64,000 bases of DNA from Nocardia elegans NBRC 108235 (GCF_001612845.1 NZ_BDBF01000011.1:1-64000); one strand, 5' to 3'; positions 1 to 8,944 are shown, counted from the first letter of the stretch. A program made the numbers and translations. The notes: generated from the sequence alone by a model not told the origin.

Positions 1-168
1 CCGGAGCCGGAGCCGGCGCCGGCGGCGAAGTCCACCTCTGCGGCAGCGAGCGCCAAGCCGGAAGCCGCCAAGCCCGCCGCGCAGAAGCCGGCCCGGGCCA
101 AGCGGGGTAAGGCGCCGATGCCGTCCTGGGAGGATGTGCTGCTCGGCGTCCGTAGCTCCGGGCACTGA
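1..168 (+). CDS. sepH: SepH cell-division protein, C-terminal fragment
   Basis: The window opens inside a reading frame that runs from base 1 to a TGA at 166-168. The visible 55 residues are an Ala/Lys/Pro-rich linker followed by the ending MPSWEDVLLGVRSSGH. This ending resembles the short conserved C-terminal motif of the DUF3071/SepH family, an FtsZ-binding regulator of septation in actinobacteria (family knowledge). The identification is helped by context: the next genes on the other side (DUF2537 protein, SpoU methylase) have the same neighbours in Mtb (Rv0882, Rv0881 next to Rv0883c, the SepH homologue). The N-terminal DNA-binding-like domain lies outside the window, so the call rests on a short tail plus synteny. 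Confidence 0.6.
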   Translation, partial: PEPEPAPAAKSTSAAASAKPEAAKPAAQKPARAKRGKAPMPSWEDVLLGVRSSGH

Positions 169-506
169 GCCCTCCGGGCACCGAATCCTCGGCCGGGCAC
201 CGAATCCCGGGCAACCACGTCGAGTTCGCCGTGGAGGCCACCGGTCTCCGCCGCGAAGTTCGTGCGGCGGTTCGCTGATCACCCTCGTTCGGGCGTGTCG
301 CCGCCGGAATGTGTGAAATGGGGGTTGACACGCGCGGCAGAAGTCAGAAGCGCCGATGTTTCCGCTGTTGGGGGAGTAGATTTTTCGTGTGCGCCCGATT
401 CTCGTCGGGCGCACAGCGAGCAGGCCGCGGCGGCGGATGTGGTTCGACTCCCGCGTTTGCTCGGGAGTAACCACGCTTACCCGTCCGAGCTCGGGAGGTG
501 TCGCAG
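169..506. other. intergenic region between sepH and the DUF6928 gene
   Basis: About 340 bases without a convincing gene. It holds a TTGACA hexamer at 325-330, with no well-spaced -10 box, and the perfect hairpin at 388-415 listed separately. The short open frames here have poor composition and no ribosome-binding site. Confidence 0.5.
388..415. other. perfect 11-bp inverted repeat (hairpin)
   Basis: The arms TGTGCGCCCGA and TCGGGCGCACA are perfect complements around a 6-base loop. A T-run lies before it on the plus strand and none after it, so it is not a classical intrinsic terminator in either direction. It could be a U-less actinobacterial terminator for sepH or part of the leader of the next gene. 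Confidence 0.45.
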
Positions 507-1238
507 GTGCCATCCACAGCCTCGTCGATCTGGTACGTCGACGACCCCGACCCGGCTGCGGTCCTGCGCTCACACCCCGATCCCGATCCGGAGGCCGCCC
601 TCGCCCTGGCCAAACAGCTCAATCCCGGCCACGATGTGGTGCCCGCCGCCTCCGGCACCCTGAAGGTCTGGGCCGGACCGGATCCCGGCTCGATGTACAT
701 CGGCTGCTATCCGGGGGTCACCGTGGTCTGCACCGTACAGGCGGCGCGCAGCCATCCGACCCGGCTGCCGGAACTGCTGATCCGGCCGCTGGCCTCCGAG
801 CACACCTACCTGGTGTCCTACGACGTCCCACTGGGCTGGGGTGCGTTCGCGCATTGGGAGCGCGGGGAATTCCGTCGCGCCTTCAGCGCCACGCGGGTGA
901 ACATCGTCGAGGACGAAGGGCTGCCGCTGGTGTGGGAGCGCTCGTACTGGGCCGGCGACCATCCGGTCCGGCTGCGGCCCGGTGATTTTCCCGATCCCCA
1001 GATCCTGCCGTTCGACCCGCCGGAATTCGCCGACGCCGCGAACGAGGAGTGGCTCGGATTCCGTTATCGGGCGGGGTCTTCCGACGACGCTCTGCATCCG
1101 GACCGGATCGAGGTGTGTGGCTTCAGCCTCTACCCCGCGGGGCAGGCGCCCCCACCGGCGACGCGGGCGACGTCGGTGACGATTCCGGCGAGTAAGCGCT
1201 GGTTCGGCTGGTTGCGTGGCCGCGACCGCGTGTTGTGA
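507..1238 (+). CDS. DUF6928 family protein
   Basis: A soluble protein of about 243 residues of unknown function. The C-terminal half has the pattern I associate with the actinobacterial DUF6928 family: a YWAGDHPV motif, then LPFDPPEF, then a GF.L-type ending with the residues EVCGFSLYP. No signal peptide, membrane helix or catalytic motif is visible. Two in-frame GTG starts exist, at 498 and 507. The sequence GGGAGG at 493-498 overlaps the first but lies 8 bases before the second, so 507 is preferred. The gene stands alone, tail to tail with the DUF2537 gene. Confidence 0.75.
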   Translation: MPSTASSIWYVDDPDPAAVLRSHPDPDPEAALALAKQLNPGHDVVPAASGTLKVWAGPDPGSMYIGCYPGVTVVCTVQAARSHPTRLPELLIRPLASEHTYLVSYDVPLGWGAFAHWERGEFRRAFSATRVNIVEDEGLPLVWERSYWAGDHPVRLRPGDFPDPQILPFDPPEFADAANEEWLGFRYRAGSSDDALHPDRIEVCGFSLYPAGQAPPPATRATSVTIPASKRWFGWLRGRDRVL

Positions 1239-1273
1239 TCGCGAAATCCTTCGAGGCGTCAGGACTCGAGACG

Positions 1274-1564
1274 TCAGGACGCGGCATCGATCAGCAGAAC
1301 GACCCAGCCGATGAGTACCCCGGCGCCGAGTCCGGCGAGCACCCAGCGGGTGACCGGGGTGTAGCGCCAGCGCCACGCGGTCGGTGCGGTACCGGCGACG
1401 GCGATCACGTTCACGGCTACCGCGAGCGTCCAATGGACATGTGCCAGTGCGACACCGAACGAATACACCCCGGCGGCGGTCAGCGCGGCGACGAAGACCG
1501 ACACCGCGATCCCCGCCGCCCACGGCGTGGGTTCGCTGTCCGGGCGGCCGAGCGGTCGATTCAC
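1274..1564 (-). CDS. DUF2537 membrane protein
   Basis: A 96-residue protein read from a GTG that overlaps the stop codon of the SpoU methylase gene (GTGA), so the two are translationally coupled. It has three hydrophobic stretches (roughly residues 15-37, 43-60 and 70-90) and a conserved WRWRYTPV loop. It matches the DUF2537 family, of which Mtb Rv0882 is a member. The function is unknown. The coupling to an RNA methylase gene and the sepH gene nearby repeats the Mtb order. It was easy to miss because another, longer open frame covers the same bases. Confidence 0.75.
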   Translation of the reverse strand: MNRPLGRPDSEPTPWAAGIAVSVFVAALTAAGVYSFGVALAHVHWTLAVAVNVIAVAGTAPTAWRWRYTPVTRWVLAGLGAGVLIGWVVLLIDAAS

Positions 1565-2364
1565 GATGTCCGCACCCTTTCGTAGAAGGCCATCGCGGCC
1601 GCGGTCGCGACATTGAGCGAATCCGTGCCGGGGGTCATCGGAATCCGGGCGCGGATGTCGGTGGCGCGCATCGCCGCCTCGGTCAGGCCGGGGCCTTCGG
1701 CGCCGAGCAGCAGTGCCACCCGGTCGCCGGTCATCGCGGTCGCCAGATTCACCGCCTCGGGATTCGGCGTCAGCGCGATGATCCGAAAGCCCAGCTCGCG
1801 CAAGGTGTGCAGGCCGTCGGGCCAGGTCGGCAGCGAGGCGAAGGGCACCCGCAGCACGTGGCCCATCGACACCCGCACCGCGCGCCGATACAGCGGATCG
1901 GCGCAGCGGTCGCCGAACAACACCGCGTCGGCGCCGAGTCCGGCCGCATTGCGGAAGATCGAGCCGATGTTCTCGTGATCGTTGACGCCCTCGAGCACCG
2001 CGACCGTGCGCGCGGTCCGCAAGATCTCCTCGGGCAGCAATTCCGGCGGGCGGTAGGCGGCGGCAAGTACGCCGCGATTGAGATGAAATCCGACGATTTC
2101 GGCCATCACCTCGGCGCCGACGCGGTAGTAAGGGATGTCCACACCGGCGAGGTCGGGGGCGAGCTGATCGAAGCGGCGGCCCACCCCGAGCAGGGCGAAC
2201 GGCTGGAAACGCGAGGCCAGCATGCGCTGCACGACCACCACGCCCTCGGCCACGACCAGGCCTTTTCCGCCCGGGAGGTCGGGACGTCGGTCGGCCGAGT
2301 TGAGGTCGCGGAAGTCGGCGACCCGAGGGTCGCCGGGGTCGACGATATCGATCACGTGGGCCAC
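1561..2364 (-). CDS. SpoU/TrmH-family RNA 2'-O-methyltransferase
   Basis: A 267-residue SAM-dependent RNA methyltransferase of the SPOUT class (Rv0881-like). The three SPOUT motifs are clear: motif 1 around residue 150 (NDHENIGSIFRNAAGLGA, with the catalytic Asn/Arg), motif 2 LLLGAEGPGL and motif 3 around residue 250 (SLNVATAAAMAFYE), which together form the SAM-binding trefoil knot. The N-terminal part resembles the RNA-binding SpoU substrate-binding domain. The target nucleotide (rRNA or tRNA) cannot be told from sequence. It starts at an ATG and its last bases overlap the DUF2537 gene. Confidence 0.85.
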   Translation of the reverse strand: MAHVIDIVDPGDPRVADFRDLNSADRRPDLPGGKGLVVAEGVVVVQRMLASRFQPFALLGVGRRFDQLAPDLAGVDIPYYRVGAEVMAEIVGFHLNRGVLAAAYRPPELLPEEILRTARTVAVLEGVNDHENIGSIFRNAAGLGADAVLFGDRCADPLYRRAVRVSMGHVLRVPFASLPTWPDGLHTLRELGFRIIALTPNPEAVNLATAMTGDRVALLLGAEGPGLTEAAMRATDIRARIPMTPGTDSLNVATAAAMAFYERVRTS

Positions 2365-2503
2365 GGCAACCTATCCTGCACCCTGGCTCCGAATTCGGCC
2401 GATCCAACTGTCGTGTGGAACACGGTTTGGCAAGCAACGCTATGGTGAACTCTTTATTGGTTTATCCGCAGAACGATTTATCCATCGCAACGGAAGAGGA
2501 CGC

Positions 2504-2866
2504 ATGACCAAGCCGGAAGTCGAGTTCCAGGAAGGCCCCGCGCCCACCACGCTGGAAGTGCACGATCTGGTCGAGGGCGAGGGCGCCGAGGCCGTACCCG
2601 GCGGCACCGTCGAGGTGCACTACGTGGGCGTCACCTACGACACCGGCGAGGAATTCGATTCGTCCTGGAACCGTGGCGAATCCATCACCTTCCCGCTGCG
2701 CGGCCTGATCCAGGGCTGGCAGGAAGGTATTCCGGGGATGAAGGTCGGCGGCCGCCGCCAGCTGACCATCCCGCCGGAGCTGGCCTACGGTCCCGAGGGC
2801 TCGGGCCACCCGCTGTCGGGCAAGACGCTGATCTTCGTCATCGATCTGCTGAACGTCGTCGAGTAG
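2504..2866 (+). CDS. fkbP: FKBP-type peptidyl-prolyl cis-trans isomerase
   Basis: A 120-residue single-domain FKBP, which catalyses cis-trans isomerisation of X-Pro bonds. Diagnostic segments are VEVHYVGVTYDTGEEFDSSW, GLIQGWQEGIPGMKVGGRR and IPPELAYGPEG, which supply the active-site aromatic residues. There is no signal peptide, so it should be cytosolic. GGAAGAGGA lies just ahead of the ATG at 2504. It ends 7 bases from the convergent YhgE/Pip-like gene. Confidence 0.9.
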   Translation: MTKPEVEFQEGPAPTTLEVHDLVEGEGAEAVPGGTVEVHYVGVTYDTGEEFDSSWNRGESITFPLRGLIQGWQEGIPGMKVGGRRQLTIPPELAYGPEGSGHPLSGKTLIFVIDLLNVVE

Positions 2867-2873
2867 TCGCCGA

Positions 2874-4040
2874 TCACTGCCGGACGATCTCGACCGGATC
2901 GGACAGATTCGTCGCCAGGACGGACTGCTGGGATGTGCTGTGCGCCGGTAACGCGGTGAGGGCCTTGCCGGTTTGATCGGTCAGATTCGTCGAAATCTGC
3001 TGCATCTGGGTGACCCCGCCGATCACCGCCTGCAGCGCACCCTGCAGTTGTGCGGTCGCCTGATCGGCGAGCTGCGGAATCTGTCCGGCCAGGGCGGCGC
3101 CTTGGTCCAGCTGGGCGGCGGCGGAGGTCAGCCGGTTCGCGGCATCGCGCAGGATGGTGCCGAGACCGGTGTTCGGATCGGTACTGCTACCGGTCAGCTG
3201 GGCCACGCCCGCCAGCTGGGTATCGGTCTGGCCGGCGATCGAGCGCAGCGCCTCCAGCTTTCCGATGATGTCGGTGACCTGAGGATCCGCCGCGAACGGC
3301 AGCGCGCGCAGCAGCGGCAGGACCTGGTCGAGTCCGCTGCTCATCGCCTTCGCGCCGGAGCTGATCTGCCCGATGGTCAGCCCGGTGGCATCGAAGGCGC
3401 CGGCCATGTTCTCGGCCTGATTCGTCGCCTGACCCAGGGTGTTGTGTACCTGGCCGAGCTGCGAAGTCAGCGTGGCCGCACCGGATTTCGCGGAATCCAG
3501 GAAGCCCAGCATCTGCTGGGCGCCGCCGGTGAACTGTCCAGCGGCGTCGGAGGCCGTCCGCACGCCCACGTCGAGCAGCTGAGAGGTGAAGGCGGCCTGC
3601 TGCATCGAACCGCGCGCGTTCGCGACCGCGGCCAGGGTTTGATCCACGCCCGCGGCCGCGATTCGCCGCGTCACCGCCGCGACCGCATCGTCGACCGCGG
3701 CGGTGTCCGCGTGCTCGTTGGCGGCCACGGTCAGCTGCGCCCGGTGCGGCTGCGCCGTGGCGAGGGTGCCCAGCGACGCACTGAGGTTGGCGGGCAGGGT
3801 GATCACCGCGGCGTGGTCGGCGGTGCGCGCGCCGGGTTCGGCCACGGTCCAGGTGTCGCTCTCGGCTTGGAGTGCCTTCACGATGCGGGCCCCGGTGGGA
3901 CCGGTATCCGCGTTGACGATCGCGATATCGGTCGGCGCGGCGCCACCGCGGGTGGCGGCGATCACCCCACCTGTCACCGCACCGGCGACCACCAGGGTCA
4001 CCACACCGAGCACTGTCCAGCGAAAACGTCTACCTGCCAC
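2874..4040 (-). CDS. YhgE/Pip-like membrane-anchored protein lacking the C-terminal membrane domain
   Basis: A 388-residue protein with one N-terminal hydrophobic segment (about residues 8-28), an IVNADTG motif and a long Ala/Gln/Thr-rich exported region with coiled-coil character. This is the layout of the N-terminal part of the YhgE/Pip family. Full-length family members continue into several membrane helices after an NPV-type motif. Here the protein stops just after NLSDPVEIVRQ. The downstream DNA is the convergent FKBP gene, so there is no room for the missing part. It follows prrB on the same strand after 76 bases and starts at a GTG. Function unknown. Confidence 0.6.
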   Translation of the reverse strand: MAGRRFRWTVLGVVTLVVAGAVTGGVIAATRGGAAPTDIAIVNADTGPTGARIVKALQAESDTWTVAEPGARTADHAAVITLPANLSASLGTLATAQPHRAQLTVAANEHADTAAVDDAVAAVTRRIAAAGVDQTLAAVANARGSMQQAAFTSQLLDVGVRTASDAAGQFTGGAQQMLGFLDSAKSGAATLTSQLGQVHNTLGQATNQAENMAGAFDATGLTIGQISSGAKAMSSGLDQVLPLLRALPFAADPQVTDIIGKLEALRSIAGQTDTQLAGVAQLTGSSTDPNTGLGTILRDAANRLTSAAAQLDQGAALAGQIPQLADQATAQLQGALQAVIGGVTQMQQISTNLTDQTGKALTALPAHSTSQQSVLATNLSDPVEIVRQ

Positions 4041-4116
4041 GCCGTTCGACGGTAGCGGCGGTGAATGCGCACGTACTGGCGGATATCTGAGGGTTCTGTG
4101 AGGGATCGCGGACGAT

Positions 4117-5499
4117 TCAGTTCTGCGGCGGTGGCGCCGCCCGCATCGGACGGTCCGGCAATTCCAGCACCAGGCGTACGCCGCCCAGGGTGCCGTCGTC
4201 GAAATAGGCTCGGCCGCCGTGCAATTGGGCCTGCTGCGCGACCAGTGCCAGGCCCAGGCCGGAGCCGCCCTTGGTGGCGTTGGCGCCGCGAATGAAGCGG
4301 TCGAAGACACTGCGCCGTTCCTCGGCCGGGATGCCCGCACCGTTGTCGTCGACCGAGATCACGATCCAGCCGTCGGGGCGGCGATGCGCGGATACCAGCG
4401 CCTGCGTCGCGCCGCCGTGACGGGCGGAATTGGTGAGCGCGTTGTCGACGGCCAGGCGCAGTCCGGTCGGCAGGCCACGGGTGATGAGTTCGGGATCGGT
4501 CTCGATGCGGACGGTGAGTTCCGGGAAGTGGCGCATCGCGTCGTGGGCGGCGTGGTCGACCAGATCACCGACATCGGTTTCGACATGGTCGCGCTCGTCG
4601 GTCAGCTCGCCCGCGGCCAGCCGTTCCAGCGCGGCCAGCGTGGCCTCCACCCGGCCCTGACTGCGCTGGAGGTCGTCGAGGATCTCCGCGCGCTGCTGCT
4701 CGTCGAGGTCCAGGGTGCGCAGTACCTCGAGGTCGGTGCGCATCGCGGTGAGCGGGGTGCGCAGTTCGTGCGCGGAGACGGCGGCGAAATCGCGGGCCGT
4801 CTCGAGTGCCGCCGCGGTTTCGGCCTGGGCGAACTGCACCCGCTCCAGCAGCGAATTCACTGCCTCGGAGAGCTTTTCGGCCTCGAAGACCCCGGATCCG
4901 TCCACCCGGACCTCGGCCGTGCTGGTGCCACTGCGCGCACTGACCTGCCGGGTGAGATCCCGGATCGGGCGCACCGCGCCGCCACCGAACACCCAGCCCA
5001 GCCCGGCCGCCGCGGCCACCGCCAGGCCGGCCGCGAACAGCACCCAGCGCCGCTGCTCGGACATGGTGTGATAGGCGTCGGTCAGCGGGATCGCGATCGA
5101 TACGGTCCGCCCCTCGGGCTGGTTCTCGGTCGTGGTCAGCACCCGGAACGGGGTGCCCTCCAGCGTGACCGTATGCGAACCCGGGTCCTCGGCCGGCAGG
5201 CGCACGCTGGTGGAGGCGATGATCTCACCGTGGTCGCGGACCGTCACCGCCATATCCTTGTTCGGGGTCACCAGCGACAGCACCCCGACCGCGATGAGCG
5301 GCTGCATCAGCACGATGCGCGAGGCGATGGCCAGTTCCTGGTCGGCCTGGGCGAGATTGTTGCGGCCCAGTGCCACCACCGACACCCAGCTCAAGACCGC
5401 GGTGATGATGATCGCGCCCAATGCCGCCGCCCCGGCGACCCTGGTGCGCAGCGAATAGGAGTGACGCAGCCCGAAGCGTCGCCGTTGCGGTCCGGTCAT
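4117..5499 (-). CDS. prrB: sensor histidine kinase, PrrB-like
   Basis: A 460-residue membrane kinase forming a two-component pair with PrrA. A first membrane helix (about 22-43) and a second (about 147-170) enclose an extracytoplasmic sensor. A HAMP region follows, then the phospho-acceptor histidine in SAHELRTPLTAM (about residue 243), then the ATPase domain with an N box (DNALTNSARHGG), G1 (VDDNGAGIP) and G2 (GSGLGLALV). Length and order fit Mtb PrrB (446 residues). The ATG lies 37 bases after the prrA stop, consistent with an operon. Confidence 0.87.
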   Translation of the reverse strand: MTGPQRRRFGLRHSYSLRTRVAGAAALGAIIITAVLSWVSVVALGRNNLAQADQELAIASRIVLMQPLIAVGVLSLVTPNKDMAVTVRDHGEIIASTSVRLPAEDPGSHTVTLEGTPFRVLTTTENQPEGRTVSIAIPLTDAYHTMSEQRRWVLFAAGLAVAAAAGLGWVFGGGAVRPIRDLTRQVSARSGTSTAEVRVDGSGVFEAEKLSEAVNSLLERVQFAQAETAAALETARDFAAVSAHELRTPLTAMRTDLEVLRTLDLDEQQRAEILDDLQRSQGRVEATLAALERLAAGELTDERDHVETDVGDLVDHAAHDAMRHFPELTVRIETDPELITRGLPTGLRLAVDNALTNSARHGGATQALVSAHRRPDGWIVISVDDNGAGIPAEERRSVFDRFIRGANATKGGSGLGLALVAQQAQLHGGRAYFDDGTLGGVRLVLELPDRPMRAAPPPQN

Positions 5500-5536
5500 C
5501 CCGCACCGGTACGGATCGATTCGGCGTGGGCGCCGG

Positions 5537-6241
5537 TCATTTCGGCATCCGCAGTACGAAGCCGACGCCGCGAATGGTGTGCAGCAGCCGGGGCGTGCCG
5601 TCGGCCTCCAGTTTGCGGCGCAGATAGCCGACGAAGACGTCCACCACATTGGTGTCGGCGGCGAAGTCGTAACCCCACACCAGCTCCAGCAGTCGTTCCC
5701 GGCTCAACACCACTCCGGCATTGCGGGCCAGCGTGGACAGCAGTTCGAATTCCCTTTTGGTGAGCTCGATTTCGTTACCGTGCAGCAGGGCGCGATAGCC
5801 GGCCACATCGATTTCCAAGGGACCCACGGTGATCGAGCCCGGCGCCGCGGCGGGAGCCGTATCGGTGCGCCGGCGCAGCAGCGCCCGGATCCGCGCCACC
5901 AATTCGGCGAGGACGAACGGTTTCACGAGATAGTCGTCCGCGCCGGATTCCAGTCCGGCGATCCGATCGCCGACCGAACTGCGTGCCGAGAGCACACAGA
6001 TCGGCACTTCGTTGCCCATCGCCCGCAGCGCGGTCACCACGCCCGCACCGTCGAGCACCGGCATGTTCATATCGAGGACGATCGCGTCGGGCGCCTGTTC
6101 GGCCACGCTGCGCAACGCCGCGGCCCCGTCGCGTGCGATGACCACCCGGAATCCGGACAGTCGCAAGCCGCGTTCCACCGAGGACAGCACATCCTCGTCG
6201 TCGTCGACCACCAGCACCGTCGGATTCTCGCTGCTCGCCAC
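5537..6241 (-). CDS. prrA: OmpR-family response regulator, PrrA-like
   Basis: A 234-residue DNA-binding regulator. The receiver domain has the acidic pocket Asp13-15, the phospho-acceptor Asp57 (VLDMNMP), a conserved Ser in the CVLSARSS stretch and Lys in LVKPF. The C-terminal winged helix contains [10 protein letters not shown] and [16 protein letters not shown]. The match to Mtb PrrA runs along the whole length and includes the ending GVGFVLRM. Together with accD3 and echA6 further on, this repeats the Rv0902c-Rv0906 block of Mtb. It heads the prrA-prrB pair. Confidence 0.92.
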   Translation of the reverse strand: MASSENPTVLVVDDDEDVLSSVERGLRLSGFRVVIARDGAAALRSVAEQAPDAIVLDMNMPVLDGAGVVTALRAMGNEVPICVLSARSSVGDRIAGLESGADDYLVKPFVLAELVARIRALLRRRTDTAPAAAPGSITVGPLEIDVAGYRALLHGNEIELTKREFELLSTLARNAGVVLSRERLLELVWGYDFAADTNVVDVFVGYLRRKLEADGTPRLLHTIRGVGFVLRMPK

Positions 6242-6317
6242 GGTGTGCAGTGTAATTTGACCGCGCGGCCCCGGGGGTGGCCCGAGGCTCGCGCGAGTTG
6301 CCGATCCGGTGGCCGGA

Positions 6318-6698
6318 TCAGTAGTTGTGGCAGGAATCGGCGACTTCCTGGATCGTCGAGCTCAGGCCGGCGGCCCGCGGGTCCTGCTGGGCGCGCTGCG
6401 CCTCGTCCGGGTGCTGAGCCAGATACTGCTGGAATTCGGCGCGGCGCTGTTCCACCGGCTGATCGAATTTGGCCTTCAGCTCGGCCTTCTGGTCCGGGTT
6501 GTTGTCCAGAATCGAGGCCAGCTGCGGCGCCTTGTCGTGCAACGCGGCGTCGACCTGGGCGAAGCTGCAGGTCGAATTCAGCAGCGGCGCAACCAGTTCG
6601 GTCGGGCCCGCCGATGCGGTGGCGGGGACCAGCAGGGCGGCCCCGGCGGCCAGGCCCGCAGCGGTGAGCGTGGTTGCGGCAAATCCGCGAATGCGCAT
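6318..6698 (-). CDS. haemophore-related secreted protein
   Basis: A 126-residue exported protein. It has a signal peptide ([11 protein letters not shown]..., cleaved after ASA near residue 30), then a helical domain starting [16 protein letters not shown] and ending with a second cysteine (ADSCHNY). Two cysteines at the ends of a small helical domain are typical of the mycobacterial haem-binding (Rv0203-like) haemophore-related family. Haem binding is family knowledge and not shown here. It lies between the acyl-CoA synthetase gene and prrA on the same strand. A GGAGAGA motif precedes the ATG. Confidence 0.7.
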   Translation of the reverse strand: MRIRGFAATTLTAAGLAAGAALLVPATASAGPTELVAPLLNSTCSFAQVDAALHDKAPQLASILDNNPDQKAELKAKFDQPVEQRRAEFQQYLAQHPDEAQRAQQDPRAAGLSSTIQEVADSCHNY

Positions 6699-6832
6699 GA
6701 TTCTCTCTCCCTGTGCGTCGGCACGTACGTGTCCGGCACGGTATCGCCGGAGTCTGGGGCGTAGGTGAACCGATTCTGAGAAGACTCTGAACCGGCTGCT
6801 CGGACCGCGCGCCCCACGCTCGGGTGCCCCGA

Positions 6833-8944
6833 TCAGGAACCGATACTCGAGCCGTTCGTGCTCGCCGCCGGATCGGCCGTGTTCTCGGCCGCCGTGTCGG
6901 CGGTCGGATCGGTCCCGGCGAGCAGCTGATCCTCCAGCGCGATCAGCACCGCCGGATCCTCGATGGTGGCCGGCATCTCCCAGTTCTCGCCGGAGGCGAT
7001 CTGGCGGATGGTGCGGCGCAGGATCTTCCCGGATCGGGTCTTGGGCAAGGCCCGTACCACCGTCACATCGTGCAGCGTCGCAATCGCGCCGATCTGCTCC
7101 CGGACGCGGGCGATGATCTCGGCGCGCAACTGCGCCAGCTCGATGTCGACCCCGTTCTTGAGCACCACGTAGGCGATCGGGAGCTGACCCTTCAGTTCGT
7201 CGGGCACGCCGATCACCGCGGTTTCCGCGACCGCCGAATGTCCCGAGATCGCGCCCTCGATGCCGCCGGCCGAGAGCCGATGCCCGGCCATATTGATCAC
7301 ATCGTCGCTGCGGCCGAGCACGTACAGATAGCCGTCCTCGTCGAAATAGCCGGAGTCGCCGGTGAGGTAGTGCCCGGGGTAGGCCGAGAGATAGGAGCGG
7401 GCGAAGCGCTCGTCGTCGCGCCACAGGCCGGTCAGCGAGCCGGGCGGCAGCGGCAGGCCGATCACGATGTTGCCCTCCGCGCCCGTCGCCACCGCATCGC
7501 CTTCGTAGTCGAGGACGCGCAGCCGGTAGCCGGGCACCGGAACCGAGGCCGAGCCGGGTTTGATCGGCAGCTCCTGCAAACCGAGCGGGTTCGCGCACAC
7601 CGGCCAGCCGGTTTCGGTCTGCCACCAGTGGTCCACCACCGGGCAGTCGGGCAGATCGGCCAGCACCGTCTCCCGGGTCCACTCGTAGGTGGCGGGGTCG
7701 AGCCGTTCGCCGGCGCAGAACAGCGCGCGCAGCGAGGACAGATCGTGGCGGCGGGCGAGCGCGGCCTCGGGATCGGCGCGGCGGATCGCGCGCAGTGCGG
7801 TGGGGGCGGTGAACATCACGTGCACCCCGTACTGCTCGACCAGCCGCCAGTAGGTGCCGGAGTCCGGCGTACCGATCGGTTTGCCTTCGAACAGGACGGT
7901 CGTCGCGCCGACCAGCAGCGGGGCGTAGACGATATAGGAATGGCCGACCACCCAGCCGATATCGGAGGTGGTCAACATCACCTGACCGGGGGAGACGTCG
8001 TAGATATTGCGCATCGACCAGGCCAGCGCCACCGCGTGGCCGCCGTTGTCGCGCACCACGCCCTTGGGCTTTCCGGTGGTGCCGGAGGTGTAGAGGATGT
8101 ACAGCGGATCGGTCGCGGCCACCGGCACCGGATCAGCCGGTTCCGCGTCGCGGACCGTGTCCTCCCAGTCCAGCCAGCGGGCCGCGACGGTGGCGGTGGA
8201 ATCCGGCAGGGTGTCGGTGGCCGGCTGCGGGGCGGCGAACCGGATGGTCGGAAAGCCCTCGCGCTGCTTCACGACCACATTCCGCGGCGCGGTGGTCTGC
8301 ACCTGGTCGAGCGCTTGCAGCACGATCGGCGGGTACTCGAGGCGCTTGTTCGGTTCCAGGCCGCCGGAGGCGGTGACGATCAGAACGGGTTCGGCGTCGT
8401 CGATGCGCGCGGCCAGTTCGTGGGCGGCGAATCCGCCGAAGACCACCGAATGCACCGCGCCGATCCGCGCGCAGGCCAGCATCGCGATCACGGCCTCGGG
8501 GATCATCGGCATGTAGATCACGACGCGATCGCCGGTGCGCACCCCGAGCCGGAGCATGGCGCCGGCGAATTGGGCGACCTCAGTCAGCAACTCGGCATAG
8601 GTATAGACGGCTGTGGCGCCCGTCATAGCGGAGTCATATATTAATGCGGGCTGGTTCGCGCGACCGCCCGTTTTTTCGGAAATGCCCGTTTCGGCGGCGG
8701 TATCGGTATCGTCGTTCGTCGAGGCGGGTTCCGATGTGAGATCGCGCACATGCCGATCGAGGGCGTTGTAGGAGGTGTTGAGGCGAGCATCGGGAAACCA
8801 CCGAGCCGTCGGTCGTGCCGTGGTGTCGAGAATCTGTTCGGGCGCAACGTCCCAGCTGATCGCCTCGGCCGCGCTGCGCCAGAAGTCCGACGGGTCGACC
8901 AGGCTGGTCTGGTAGGTGGGCCGGTACTCCTGCTTCGCGTTCAA
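6833..8944 (-). CDS. prpE: propionyl-CoA synthetase-like AMP-forming acyl-CoA synthetase
   Basis: A 703-residue adenylate-forming enzyme that activates a short-chain acid (propionate or acetate) with ATP and CoA. Signatures are LYTSGTTGKPKGVV (P-loop), GWVVGHSYIVYAPLL and EGKPIGTPDSGTYW, which fit the PrpE branch. The hinge/core YLTGDSGYFDEDG and the C-terminal catalytic lysine in KTRSGKILRR (about residue 638, the usual acetylation site) are present. It is longer than the usual 620-640 residues because of an Asp/Thr/Glu-rich insert near residues 75-103 and an acidic/Ser-rich tail. The start is a TTG at 8944, with AGGGAG 8 bases upstream; the upstream ATG is out of frame. Confidence 0.8.
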   Translation of the reverse strand: MNAKQEYRPTYQTSLVDPSDFWRSAAEAISWDVAPEQILDTTARPTARWFPDARLNTSYNALDRHVRDLTSEPASTNDDTDTAAETGISEKTGGRANQPALIYDSAMTGATAVYTYAELLTEVAQFAGAMLRLGVRTGDRVVIYMPMIPEAVIAMLACARIGAVHSVVFGGFAAHELAARIDDAEPVLIVTASGGLEPNKRLEYPPIVLQALDQVQTTAPRNVVVKQREGFPTIRFAAPQPATDTLPDSTATVAARWLDWEDTVRDAEPADPVPVAATDPLYILYTSGTTGKPKGVVRDNGGHAVALAWSMRNIYDVSPGQVMLTTSDIGWVVGHSYIVYAPLLVGATTVLFEGKPIGTPDSGTYWRLVEQYGVHVMFTAPTALRAIRRADPEAALARRHDLSSLRALFCAGERLDPATYEWTRETVLADLPDCPVVDHWWQTETGWPVCANPLGLQELPIKPGSASVPVPGYRLRVLDYEGDAVATGAEGNIVIGLPLPPGSLTGLWRDDERFARSYLSAYPGHYLTGDSGYFDEDGYLYVLGRSDDVINMAGHRLSAGGIEGAISGHSAVAETAVIGVPDELKGQLPIAYVVLKNGVDIELAQLRAEIIARVREQIGAIATLHDVTVVRALPKTRSGKILRRTIRQIASGENWEMPATIEDPAVLIALEDQLLAGTDPTADTAAENTADPAASTNGSSIGS

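Noticed and set aside
1274..2437. 387-codon minus frame over the SpoU gene
   Set aside because: Only its last 96 codons (the DUF2537 protein) look like a real protein; the rest is out of frame with the SpoU methylase and Arg-rich.
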